Positions 1 to 8,800 of a stretch of 64,000 bases of DNA are shown here, one piece after another. Below the pieces are notes generated by a model. It was not told the origin of the DNA and did no database searches. It was given only the letters and a program-made list of their open reading frames with translations. The position numbers were made by a program, and so were the translations under genes. How positions within the stretch are numbered: the first letter of the stretch is position 1; every line of letters starts with the position of its first letter. This stretch comes from Sarcocystis neurona. Its lineage: Eukaryota > Apicomplexa > Conoidasida > Eucoccidiorida > Sarcocystidae. The DNA is taken from NCBI GenBank assembly GCA_000727475.1, contig KL647334.1, positions 151,342-215,341 on the forward strand. The letters run 5' to 3'.

Positions 1-175
1 GCTGCTGCCACTCCACCGGGCATGCTGTTGCTGCTGCTGGTGCTGCCATTTCCCATGGGCACGCTGCTGCTGCTGTCACTCCACAAGGGCATGCTGTTGC
101 TGCCGCTGCTGCTGCCACTCCCCATGGGCATGCTGCTGCTGTTGCTGTCACCTCCCATTAGGGGAATGCTGCTGC
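1..175. repeat. Degenerate tandem repeat inside the giant ORF
   Basis: Units of CTG triplets separated by CATGGGCATG-like blocks recur about four times. On the minus strand they encode Ser-rich spacers around a short Ser-Met-Pro motif, so the array is probably coding. It continues past the left edge. Confidence 0.6.
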
Positions 176-3100
176 TCGAGTGAGGCAGCGGCTGTGTGGC
201 AGCAAAGAACGAGTCATGCAACACAGGCAGCCAAGGAAAGGCCGTGGTGAGCCTCTCGATTCTTCTGTCCACGCGCATAAGAGCCGTGCGAACGGCCTCT
301 TCTTTTTGCTGCTGCAGCTGGGCGGCCGTTCTCCACCCGGTAGATGATGAAGCCGGCGAGGACGCGAAAGACGGAAGAGCGGGGAGAGGGGGAGAAAACG
401 AAGAAGCAGGGGAAAAGGAAGACGAAGATGAAGATAGAGAAGAAAAAGGAGACAGCTGAAAAGAGAGAAGTGAAGACGCAGAAGCAGCAGCAAGAGCAGG
501 ACCTTCTGGAGGAGGAGGGAACGGCGTAGCAGTGCCAGCAGCAACTCGAGCAGCAGGAGCGGCAAAATAACTGGCAGCACTGCTGAAGCCCGCGACGTCA
601 GCATGTGCAGGAAGGAGCGCAGCAGCAGCAGCACGACGTCCCGCAGCTGCAGCAGACGGAGAGTCGCCTGCCGTCGCACCAGGCTGCCACATCGCAGCAG
701 CAGCGGGAGACGCAGAAGATACAGCAGCAGAGGGGCTGGCGGCAGCAGTCGACAGAGACGCGGTGAGTGAGGGGACAGAAAAAGACAACGGGGCGCTTTC
801 TGCCTCAGGCGGAAGACAAGATACGTGGCCAGGAACAGCAGCAGCAGAAACTGCAACACCAGAAGCAGAAACAGCAGCGATGGGGGCGACAGCAGCAGCC
901 ACAGGAGCACTGGCGACACCAACAGGAAGAACAACGGTGGACGTGATGGGAGCAGCGGTTGCCGGGATAGGAGCGCCAGCAGCAGGGAGAGGAGCAGCAG
1001 CAGCAAAAGGGGCAGCAGCGAGAGCAGACATTGCAATGGGATCTGCTCTCCTTCTTGCACCACGTTGTCGGGCGTGTAGGTGACGCCGGAAGTTTGCCGC
1101 TGCTTCTTCTTCGGCAACCGCTGCCGCTGTGATGGCGGCGGCAGCTTCTTCTCCATCAGTTCTTCCTGCTGATGCTGCTACAGCTGCCGCTGCCCGAACG
1201 ACTGCTGCTCCTCGAAACTCTCCTGCCCATAAAGCTCCACCGTCTCCTGCCGCCGGTAATGCGGTTGCTGCTGCCGCAGCTTCGGCTGTCCTTAGTGGCG
1301 CTGCTTCTGCGGCTGCTGGCGTTGATGTTGCTGCTCCCCTTGCTCGATTTTCCAGCTCTGCTGCTCTTCGCACACCTGCGACAGCTCGTCCTTCTTCCTC
1401 CCCGCCCTCTCGCACGTCTGCTAGTCCTGTTGCTGCTGATCCTGTCGCCGCTGATGTTGTCGCTGCGGCTGGTGGCGTTCCTTCTTGAGCTGCTGCTCCC
1501 GGCGCTCCTAATATAGCCGCAGGAGGTATCATTTCTCCCGCTGCTGCTGCTGGTTCCAGCATTCGGAAGCGCGAGCCCCAGCGACAGCTGCTGCCGCTGT
1601 ACTCCTCCGCCTCCTCCGCCCGAGTAACTGTTTCTTGCTGCTGCTGCTGCTGCCATGCACCACGCTCTCCGGCAGCAACACCTGCAGTTGCTGCTGCCTC
1701 CACCTCCTCTCTCACCTGTTGCCGCTGCTGTGTCTCGTCCTGCTGCTGCCCACTTGGTCGGTGCGCATCCTGTTGCTGCCGCTGCTGCTGCGCTTGCCAA
1801 TTCTGCTCCTGTATTCTCTGCAGCTCAATACCACTCTCCTGCTGCTGCTGCTGCCTCTCTCCCCAATGACTTGACCGCAGTTGTTCCGCTAGACATGCTT
1901 GCCCTGTTCCCGCTGCTGCCACTGCGTCGTCTTCTTCTCCCTCCCCTTCTTCTTCTCCCTGCTGCTGAGGAAAGAAAGGAGCAGCAGCAGCAGGATAAGG
2001 AGAAGCAGCACCAGCAGGATAGAGGGCAGCAGCAGCAGGATAAGAAGCAGCAGCAGAGGCAGTAATGCCTCGGCCTTGTACTCCTTCTTCTGTGGCGCTT
2101 CCTGTCCCTTCTTCCTCTTCAGCAAGAGTAATCGCAGCAGGGGTACCAGCAGGCACAGTATACCAGCGCTGCATGCCAAAAGCAGCAGCAGGAGGAGCAG
2201 CAACGGCAGTAGCAGCAGGAGACGCAGCAGACGCACCAGGAGCATCATCAGCAGCAAAAGCAGCATAAGCCTCAGCAGCAGCAGACGCAGGCGGACGAAA
2301 GACAGAGTCGTACGACGGAGACGCAGCAAGCTGCTGCGTCACTTTCTCTAGCTCACGATTTAACGAGTCAAGTTGTCGCTTCACTTCAACCAGCAGCAGA
2401 TGCGTCTGCTGCTGTTCATGTGTTGCCGCTGCTGTTATGCGCAGCAGTTCCTCGGGCCGGTGCTGCTGCACCTGCTGCAGCCGCTGCAGCACCGTCGCAA
2501 CGTTCACGCCGTCCTGTCCCATCACACGCTCCTCACATCCGCGCAGCAGATTTCTCTGCGTTCCTCGTCTGTCTCTGTAGAGACTGCGCCCTGCCTCTGC
2601 TGCTGCTTCTCCTCCGTCTCCCGGAGCTGCGAGGCTTTCGCCAAGAAGGAAGGGCCGCAGCGCCTCGCGCAGCTCCCTGTTTCTGCTGCGGCGGCTCCTC
2701 CTCCTCCCGACGTACAGAGAAGAGGAAGAAGAAGAAGAAGCTGCTGCAGATGCAGCATCAAAAGGCGGGATACGTCCCCAAGAGCCAAGAGCCGCCTCTG
2801 CGTACACACCCCCAGGGAGGGGGCCTGAAGACCAAGAAACGGGAGGAGGAGGAGGGGGAGGAAGAGGAGGAGAAGGAACCGCACGCCCGAAAGCGGCAGA
2901 AGCAACACACGCAGGACAAGAAGAGGAAGGCGCAGCAAAGTCGTCGAATGTATCGCTAGAATCAGAGTCGCTGTCCTCCCATGAGTTTGCTGCTCGCTGC
3001 TCTCCCTCTTCCTCCCAGGGCAGCAATGTCTGCAGCGACGGCGCAGGGGCAGGACCAGCAGCAGCAGCAGCTTCTGGTGATGCGTGCTGCTGTTCGACCT

Positions 3101-5801
3101 CTGCCGCACTCGTTGGCTGCTGCTGCTGCTCAGTCTCCCCGAGCCGAGGGGAAGACTCCGGTAGCTGTTGCTGCTGCTGCTCTCTGGTGTGCTGCTCCTC
3201 CTCTGTCGCTTGCTGCTGCTCGTGACCTCCTTCCTGCTGTTGCAGCTGCGGAACGGCCACCTCTGCCGCCGCGCCGTGCAGCCGCCTCTGGCCCGCGCCC
3301 TGCAGCGTCGTCGCTTCTCGGAAGATGTAACAGGCTCCCCCCGGCGTTTCCTCCTGCTGCAACCGCTGAAATGAAAAAGAAGAAGAACCACCTGGCAGCA
3401 CCTTTCTCTCCTCGGGGACCCCTGCTGCTGTGCCCATTGCTGCTCCGCCGACCGTCGCTGTGCCCGCTGTGGCTGTGCCCGCTGTGGCTGTGCCCGCTGT
3501 GGCTGTGCCTGCTGCTGCTGTGCCTGCTGCTGCTGTGCCTGCTGCTGCTGCTGTCCGCTGTTCTCCTGTTGAACCAATCACGAAGACTACACGCGAAGGC
3601 GGTCCTACGCTGTTTCTTCTTCTCCTGGTCGTCGCTGCAGCATCGCCTGTCTCCTCGTCGCCCTCTCCCTTCTTCTCCTCATCCCCTTCTTGCTGGTCCG
3701 CGTCACGCCGCGGCTGCTGCGTTGCTGCTGCTGCTTCTGCTGTAGCAGCACGCGGGCGCGCGAGAGAACGCGGTCGCAGCGTAACGACGCTCTGGTGTGA
3801 ATCCATCGCTCCGCTCCTGGCAAATGCTGCATACCACCGGTCCCTTGCTGCTGCTCTTGCCGAACTTATATTTTCTCTCGCTACTGCTGCCGGGCATGGT
3901 CCCCCGGCTGCTACAGCGGCAGGCACCGGGTCGGTGAACATGTCACTCCAGAAGCCAGTGTAGCAGCACTTGCACTGCTGTGGTCTAACGCTGCTGCTGC
4001 TGCTAGCGCCTGCTGCTGAGTAATCCACATCCCGAGGCTGCGGCTGCTGCAGCAGGTGCAGCTCGTCGAGCTTCCCTTCGCTCTTCACAGCCTCTCCTCC
4101 TGCTGTTGGTGTTCCTTCTGTTGCTGCTCCGGCTGCCCCAGTGACGCGCAGTCCTGCTGCTGCTCCCTCGCCAGTCGCTCCTCCTCCTCCTCCCGCTGCT
4201 GCTGCTGGTCCGTCGCCTGCTCTCCTGCCCCCCGCCTCTTCTTCTCCTGCCGCTCGGGCAGTCACCACCTCTGCCCCGCCTCTCCTTACTCTTCCTGTTG
4301 CTACTGCTGCTGCTGCAGGTGAAGCTGAGGATACCGCTCCTGCTCCAGCTGCTGCTGCTGCGACAGCCGCCGGCGACTCCCCCCGAGCGCGCGCCGCTGC
4401 TGCTGCTTCACGTGCCTGCCTTGAAGCTGCGAGGCGCCCTGCTGCTGCCTGCAGCAGCGCTGCACGCGTCCTCATTTCCTGCTGCAGCCGTTCTGCCCTC
4501 CTCACGGCGGCAGAGTCGCCTACAATGAGAGCTACTCCTCGGTCACGACGCAGCTGCTCCAGGGCCTCAGCAACAACTGCCTGCTGTTCCTCTATCTCCC
4601 GTTGCTGTTTCTTCTCGTTTTCTAGCAGCATTGCCTCATTGCTTCCCATCAACCTTTCCTGTTGCAGCTCTGCTCCTGCTGGTGTTCCTCCCACTTCTGC
4701 TGCTGGAGCTCCTGCTTCGAATCCGCGCTCGACTGCTGCTCTTCCTTCTCCGCCTCCCTCTGCACTTCTTCTGCCTTCCGATCCTCCTGCCGCTGCTGCC
4801 GCTGCCGCTGCCCCTGCTGCGGCCGCGTTTCCACGCGGTGCCACTCCGGCGGTAGGCGGTGTACCGCCTGCTTCTGCACCGCCGGGCAGCCACGCCTCTC
4901 CCTGTTCAAAATCCGCAGCAGCAGTAGCCATACACGAAAAGCCCGCAGCTCCAGGACCCCACGCCGAGGGAGGACCAGCCGCACCAGCGGGCACCCACGC
5001 CGTAGACGGCGTCGCTGCTTGCTGCTCGCGGTACGCCGAAGTCCCGACGTCGCCACTGCTGCTGCTGCTGGTCGTCTGCCCTGCAGCAACAGCAGCAGAA
5101 GCGGCGGGAGTCCCCAAAGATTCCTGTAGCAGAGACGCAGGGGGGGCAGCCAACCCAGCAGACGCCTGGGCTGTAAAAGGGAGGCGAAAAGGATGTAGGC
5201 GCTCGAATTCCTCTCCAGCTGGAGCAGCAGCAACAGCGGCACCTCCTTCATCCACTCCGTCAACACTCGCTGCAGGTGGTGGAGCAGCAGAGACACCAGC
5301 AGCAGCAGACGCAGAAGCGACAGAACGACGCGCGATATTGAGACGGCCTTCTGCTGCTGCTATCTCGGTGGCAGAGCTGTCTGCATGCGGCCCCGCTCCC
5401 CTCGCTCTTCCCATCTCTTCCGCTTGCTGCTGCTGCTGCCTCCTCCGCGGTTTCTGCTGCTGCAGCTCCTGCTGCTGCTGGTCTTCTTGCTGTTGCTGCT
5501 GCTGGTTCTCTCGCGTCCTCCGGCGTCTCCCTGTGTGCTGTGTGCATCCTGCCTTTCTCTTGCGAGGTCCTGCTGCTGCTTCTTCCGACGCTGCGGCTGC
5601 TGCCGTCGGCGTTGCTGCTGCTGATCCTGCTGCTGCTGCTGATGCTGACGTGGCCAGAGCTGCTGCACGTGACAACGAAGCGGCACGACGCTTTTTCCAT
5701 GCTCGCACAGGCGCCGCGGCCGCCGCAGTAGCAGCGGAGGACGCAGAAGAAGCAGCCTCAGCAGCTGCAGCACCGCTGCCTACCTCTTCGTTTCCCGTCA
5801 T
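1..5801 (-). CDS. Giant low-complexity (Ala/Ser/Gln-rich) protein, 3' part running off the window
   Basis: Reading the minus strand from an ATG at 5801, the frame stays open for 1933 codons and leaves the window at base 1 without a stop. The frame is also open upstream to 6587. Function is not recognised. The protein is mostly Ala, Ser, Gln, Glu and Gly runs, but it holds islands of mixed composition. These are a charged coiled-coil-like stretch near residues 380-425 (bases 4530-4660), a Cys/aromatic patch near residues 606-677 (bases 3770-3985, with a C-K-C-C cluster), a short island near 818-854, a helical Leu/Arg/Gln stretch near 1034-1155 (bases 2335-2700), and a helical stretch near 1833-1874 ending in an aromatic patch. 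A TAG/TAA-free run this long across many switches between CTG and CAG supports real coding. It overlaps the end of the upstream ORF by an ATGA junction and may be the same gene. The plus-strand frames opposite are Leu/Cys/Ala-rich and judged to be shadows. Confidence 0.6.
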   Translation of the reverse strand, partial: MTGNEEVGSGAAAAEAASSASSAATAAAAAPVRAWKKRRAASLSRAAALATSASAAAAGSAAATPTAAAAASEEAAAGPRKRKAGCTQHTGRRRRTRENQQQQQQEDQQQQELQQQKPRRRQQQQQAEEMGRARGAGPHADSSATEIAAAEGRLNIARRSVASASAAAGVSAAPPPAASVDGVDEGGAAVAAAPAGEEFERLHPFRLPFTAQASAGLAAPPASLLQESLGTPAASAAVAAGQTTSSSSSGDVGTSAYREQQAATPSTAWVPAGAAGPPSAWGPGAAGFSCMATAAADFEQGEAWLPGGAEAGGTPPTAGVAPRGNAAAAGAAAAAAAAGGSEGRRSAEGGGEGRAAVERGFEAGAPAAEVGGTPAGAELQQERLMGSNEAMLLENEKKQQREIEEQQAVVAEALEQLRRDRGVALIVGDSAAVRRAERLQQEMRTRAALLQAAAGRLAASRQAREAAAAARARGESPAAVAAAAAGAGAVSSASPAAAAVATGRVRRGGAEVVTARAAGEEEAGGRRAGDGPAAAAGGGGGATGEGAAAGLRVTGAAGAATEGTPTAGGEAVKSEGKLDELHLLQQPQPRDVDYSAAGASSSSSVRPQQCKCCYTGFWSDMFTDPVPAAVAAGGPCPAAVARENISSARAAARDRWYAAFARSGAMDSHQSVVTLRPRSLARPRAATAEAAAATQQPRRDADQQEGDEEKKGEGDEETGDAAATTRRRRNSVGPPSRVVFVIGSTGEQRTAAAAGTAAAGTAAAGTATAGTATAGTATAGTATVGGAAMGTAAGVPEERKVLPGGSSSFSFQRLQQEETPGGACYIFREATTLQGAGQRRLHGAAAEVAVPQLQQQEGGHEQQQATEEEQHTREQQQQQLPESSPRLGETEQQQQPTSAAEVEQQHASPEAAAAAGPAPAPSLQTLLPWEEEGEQRAANSWEDSDSDSSDTFDDFAAPSSSCPACVASAAFGRAVPSPPLPPPPPPPVSWSSGPLPGGVYAEAALGSWGRIPPFDAASAAASSSSSSSLYVGRRRSRRSRNRELREALRPFLLGESLAAPGDGGEAAAEAGRSLYRDRRGTQRNLLRGCEERVMGQDGVNVATVLQRLQQVQQHRPEELLRITAAATHEQQQTHLLLVEVKRQLDSLNRELEKVTQQLAASPSYDSVFRPPASAAAEAYAAFAADDAPGASAASPAATAVAAPPAAAFGMQRWYTVPAGTPAAITLAEEEEGTGSATEEGVQGRGITASAAASYPAAAALYPAGAASPYPAAAAPFFPQQQGEEEGEGEEDDAVAAAGTGQACLAEQLRSSHWGERQQQQQESGIELQRIQEQNWQAQQQRQQQDAHRPSGQQQDETQQRQQVREEVEAAATAGVAAGERGAWQQQQQQETVTRAEEAEEYSGSSCRWGSRFRMLEPAAAAGEMIPPAAILGAPGAAAQEGTPPAAATTSAATGSAATGLADVREGGEEEGRAVAGVRRAAELENRARGAATSTPAAAEAAPLRTAEAAAAATALPAAGDGGALWAGEFRGAAVVRAAAAVAASAGRTDGEEAAAAITAAAVAEEEAAANFRRHLHARQRGARRRADPIAMSALAAAPFAAAAPLPAAGAPIPATAAPITSTVVLPVGVASAPVAAAVAPIAAVSASGVAVSAAAVPGHVSCLPPEAESAPLSFSVPSLTASLSTAAASPSAAVSSASPAAAAMWQPGATAGDSPSAAAAGRRAAAAALLPAHADVAGFSSAASYFAAPAARVAAGTATPFPPPPEGPALAAASASSLLSFQLSPFSSLSSSSSSFSPASSFSPPLPALPSFASSPASSSTGWRTAAQLQQQKEEAVRTALMRVDRRIERLTTAFPWLPVLHDSFFAATQPLPHSSSSIPLMGGDSNSSSMPMGSGSSSGSNSMPLWSDSSSSVPMGNGSTSSSNSMPGGVAA
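3440..3560. repeat. 15-base tandem repeat (GCTGTGGCTGTGCCC type)
   Basis: About seven tandem 12-15-base units alternate GCTGTGCCC/GCTGTGCCT with GCTGTGG or GCTGCTGCT. In the minus-strand giant ORF they read as repeats of Ala-Gly-Thr-Ala. Confidence 0.7.
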
Positions 5802-8800
5802 CTCTTTTTCTTCCTCCGCTGTTGCTGGTGGGGGCGCGCAGTAGCAGCAGCAGCTGCCACGAAGAAGCCGGTGCCGCCGCTGCTGCTTGCACGACTCATC
5901 TCCATGCTGCTCACTCTGCTGATGCTGCTGCTGCTGCTCGGATACAGGCTGTCGCTGCTGCTCGACCACGCACTGCTGCTGTTCTCCTGTTGGCCGCTGC
6001 TGCTTCTCCGATTTTCGTTGCTGCTGCCGCCCGAGTATTGGATGCTGCTGCTGCTTGGGTAGCGGCCGCTGCTGCTGCTGCTTTGATATTGGGTGCTGCT
6101 GCTGCTTGGGTAGTCGCCGCTGCGTGGGTACTGGCTGCTGCTGTTATTGGCTGGGTAATGGCCGCTGCTGCTGCATGGGTAGTGGCTGCTGCTGCTGCTT
6201 GGGTATTGGCTGCTGCCGCTGCTTTCGTACTGGCTGCTGCTGCCGCTGCTTTCGTCCTGGTTGTTGCTGCTGCTTGGGTATTGGCTGCTGCTGCTGCTTG
6301 GGTATTGGCTGCTGCTGCTGCTGCTTGGGTATTGGCTGCTGCTGCTGCGTTGGTATTGGCTGCTGCTGCTGCTTTGATAGTGGCTGCTGCTGCTGGCGTG
6401 GTAGTGGCCGCTGCTACCGCTTTGATACGCGTAGCTGCTGCCGCTCGGGAGTTGGCCACTGCAGCTGCTGCTCAAGTATAGGCTGCTGCTGCTGCTGGTA
6501 GGGTGTTGGACTGCGCTGCTGCTGCTTAGGTAACTACTGCTGCTGATCTGCGCTGGCTGCGCCCGCTCAACAACGCCACGTTCCAGCTCAGCACCTACAA
6601 CTCCCCCCCCAGCTGCTGCCCCCGCTGGTGCGTCTGTTTTTGTTGCAGCTGCTACTGTTGCTGCTGCTGGCGTTGCGGGCGGCACTGCGTCTCCTCGTGC
6701 TGCGGAAGGCGTTCCTGTTGGTGCCGGTGATGCTGCTGAGCCTGCTGCTGCTGCGAGTGCCGATCCTGCTGGTGCTGCCCCTGCTGATGCTGCTCCTGCT
6801 CCGAATGTTGCTGCTGCTGCCACTGCTGAAGGCAGCAGTACAGCGGCGCTGGCGACGGCAGCAGATCCAGACCGAGAAGAGGGAGCAACTGAAGCGGCTG
6901 CGGCACCAGCGCCAGCAGTAGCAGTAGCAGCGCCAGCAGCAGCAGTTGGAGAAGCAGCAGGCGGAAGAGACTCTGCAGCAAGGAGTGCAGACGAAGCGGA
7001 AGCAGCAGCAGCTCCGACCGAAGGAAGGGAAGGCGAAGAATCGGCTGCTGACAAAGTGGGTTGGGGGACAGCAGCTGCCCAAGGCGAAGAGGAAGGAGAA
7101 GCAGCAGGGGAGGAAGATAAAATAACAGTAGCAGCGCCCCACACAGAAGACGACGAGATGTCATCAGCAGCAGCAGGACCAACAGGAGCAGCAGCAGGTG
7201 CGGGAGCAGGAGCATCAACAGGGGCCATGGGGCTGCCTACAGAGCCGGAGAGAAGAAGAGAGCTGCTGCTTTCCTTCAGCGTCCTGCTGCTGCTGCGAAG
7301 GTACACAGAGCTGCTGCCACCGCTGTTGTGGCTCAGGTACTCTCCCCTGCTGCGGCTGCTGCTGCTGCTCAGGCTGTTGCTGCTCGTGCTGCTGTCGCCG
7401 GCATACGTAGTTGTATTGCTGGTAACGCTGCCGCTGCTGCTGAGCATCCTGTTGCTGCTGAGGCTGCGATGGTTGCTGATGTTACCGCTGTTGACGCTTC
7501 TGTTGTTGCTGACGTTGCTGCTGCTGCTGCTGACGTTGCTGCCGTTGCTGCTGCTGACGTTGCTGCCGTTGCTGCTGCTGACGTTCCTGCCGTTGCTGCT
7601 GCTGACGTTGCTGCCGCTGCTGCTGCTGACATTGCCGCCGCTGCTGCTGACGTTGCTGCTGCTGCTTCTGGGAGAGGAGTGAGTTGTGCTGCTGCTGTTG
7701 CGCGATGCGAGGCTGCTGTAGTGAGCGGAGCTGCCTTCTCTTTGTATAGATGTGTCGCCTGTTTCTTCTATTGCACTTGCTTCTCCCGCTGCTGCTGCTG
7801 CTTCAGTCAGTCCTCCGTTCCCCGCTGCTGCTGCGTTTTTTGCTGTTTCTGCGCTGCTTCCTTCGGCCGCTGCTGCTGCTGCGCTCGTTCGCTCTGCTGC
7901 TGCCGAATCTTCTGCACCCGCAGCCCGCTGCTGTCCTCGCGACAGGCAAGAAGACGTAGCAGCAGGAGCCCGAGCAGCAGCAAGGGCAACAGCAGCGGAG
8001 TCGCCGGGGTCGTCACCTACATTCAGCTGCCTTGTCGAACAAGCTTGCTCCTGCTGCTGCCGCACTTGTCGCTGCTGCTGTTGCTGCCGCTGCTCCTCCT
8101 GTTGCTCCAGAGGTGAAGGATGCATCCGCTGCTGCTGCTGAAGAAGAGGAAGCGTTTCCTGCTGTCGCAGCTGCCGGTGCTGCAAGGCATGCAAAGAATT
8201 TCTGCTGCCCTGGCTGTGTGTCTCCCTCTCCACCCGTTCGTTAGCAGCGACAGAAGCAAAAGCAGCAGAGGCAGCAGCCGCGGCAGCACGAGGAGCAGGG
8301 GCAGTTGTGGCAGCGGTGGGAACTGCCGCAGCAGCAGTTTCTACAGCTGAAGCAGCAGCAGCAACACACACGCACGCGGCCGTCCCGCTAACAGCAGGAG
8401 GTACACCCGCAGCACCGGCAAGAGGAACAGCAGCAGGACATGCTGCAGCGGCAGCAGCAGTCGACGCTGCGTCATGGGGAGCCCTTGCAGCTCCGGGAGA
8501 AGGAAGCAGCGCCTGCTGTAATGTCCCTGCTGTAGTAGCAGCAGTTGTAGTAGTAGTGGTTGAGCGGGGAGAAGGCAGTGCCGCTGCGGCAGCTATATTA
8601 GCAGCGGGTCCGGGTACATTTATATTTGTTGTCGTGGCGGGAGAATGCGATGCTGCCGATGCTGCAACGGGGGGCTGCTGTGTATTTCTAAGGCCGAATG
8701 CAGTACTACTGGCCGCAGTACCTTGAGCCGCTGCGTCAGCCGCAGGAGCCGCAGCAGCAACAGAGCCGGCAGCGCGAGCAGCAGGAGCAGCAGCAGCAAG

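Noticed and set aside
4141..5844. 567-codon plus-strand frame rich in Ala, Ser, Pro and Cys
   Set aside because: It lies opposite the minus-strand giant ORF, has Cys/Leu/Phe runs typical of antisense CAG translation, and no recognisable domain.
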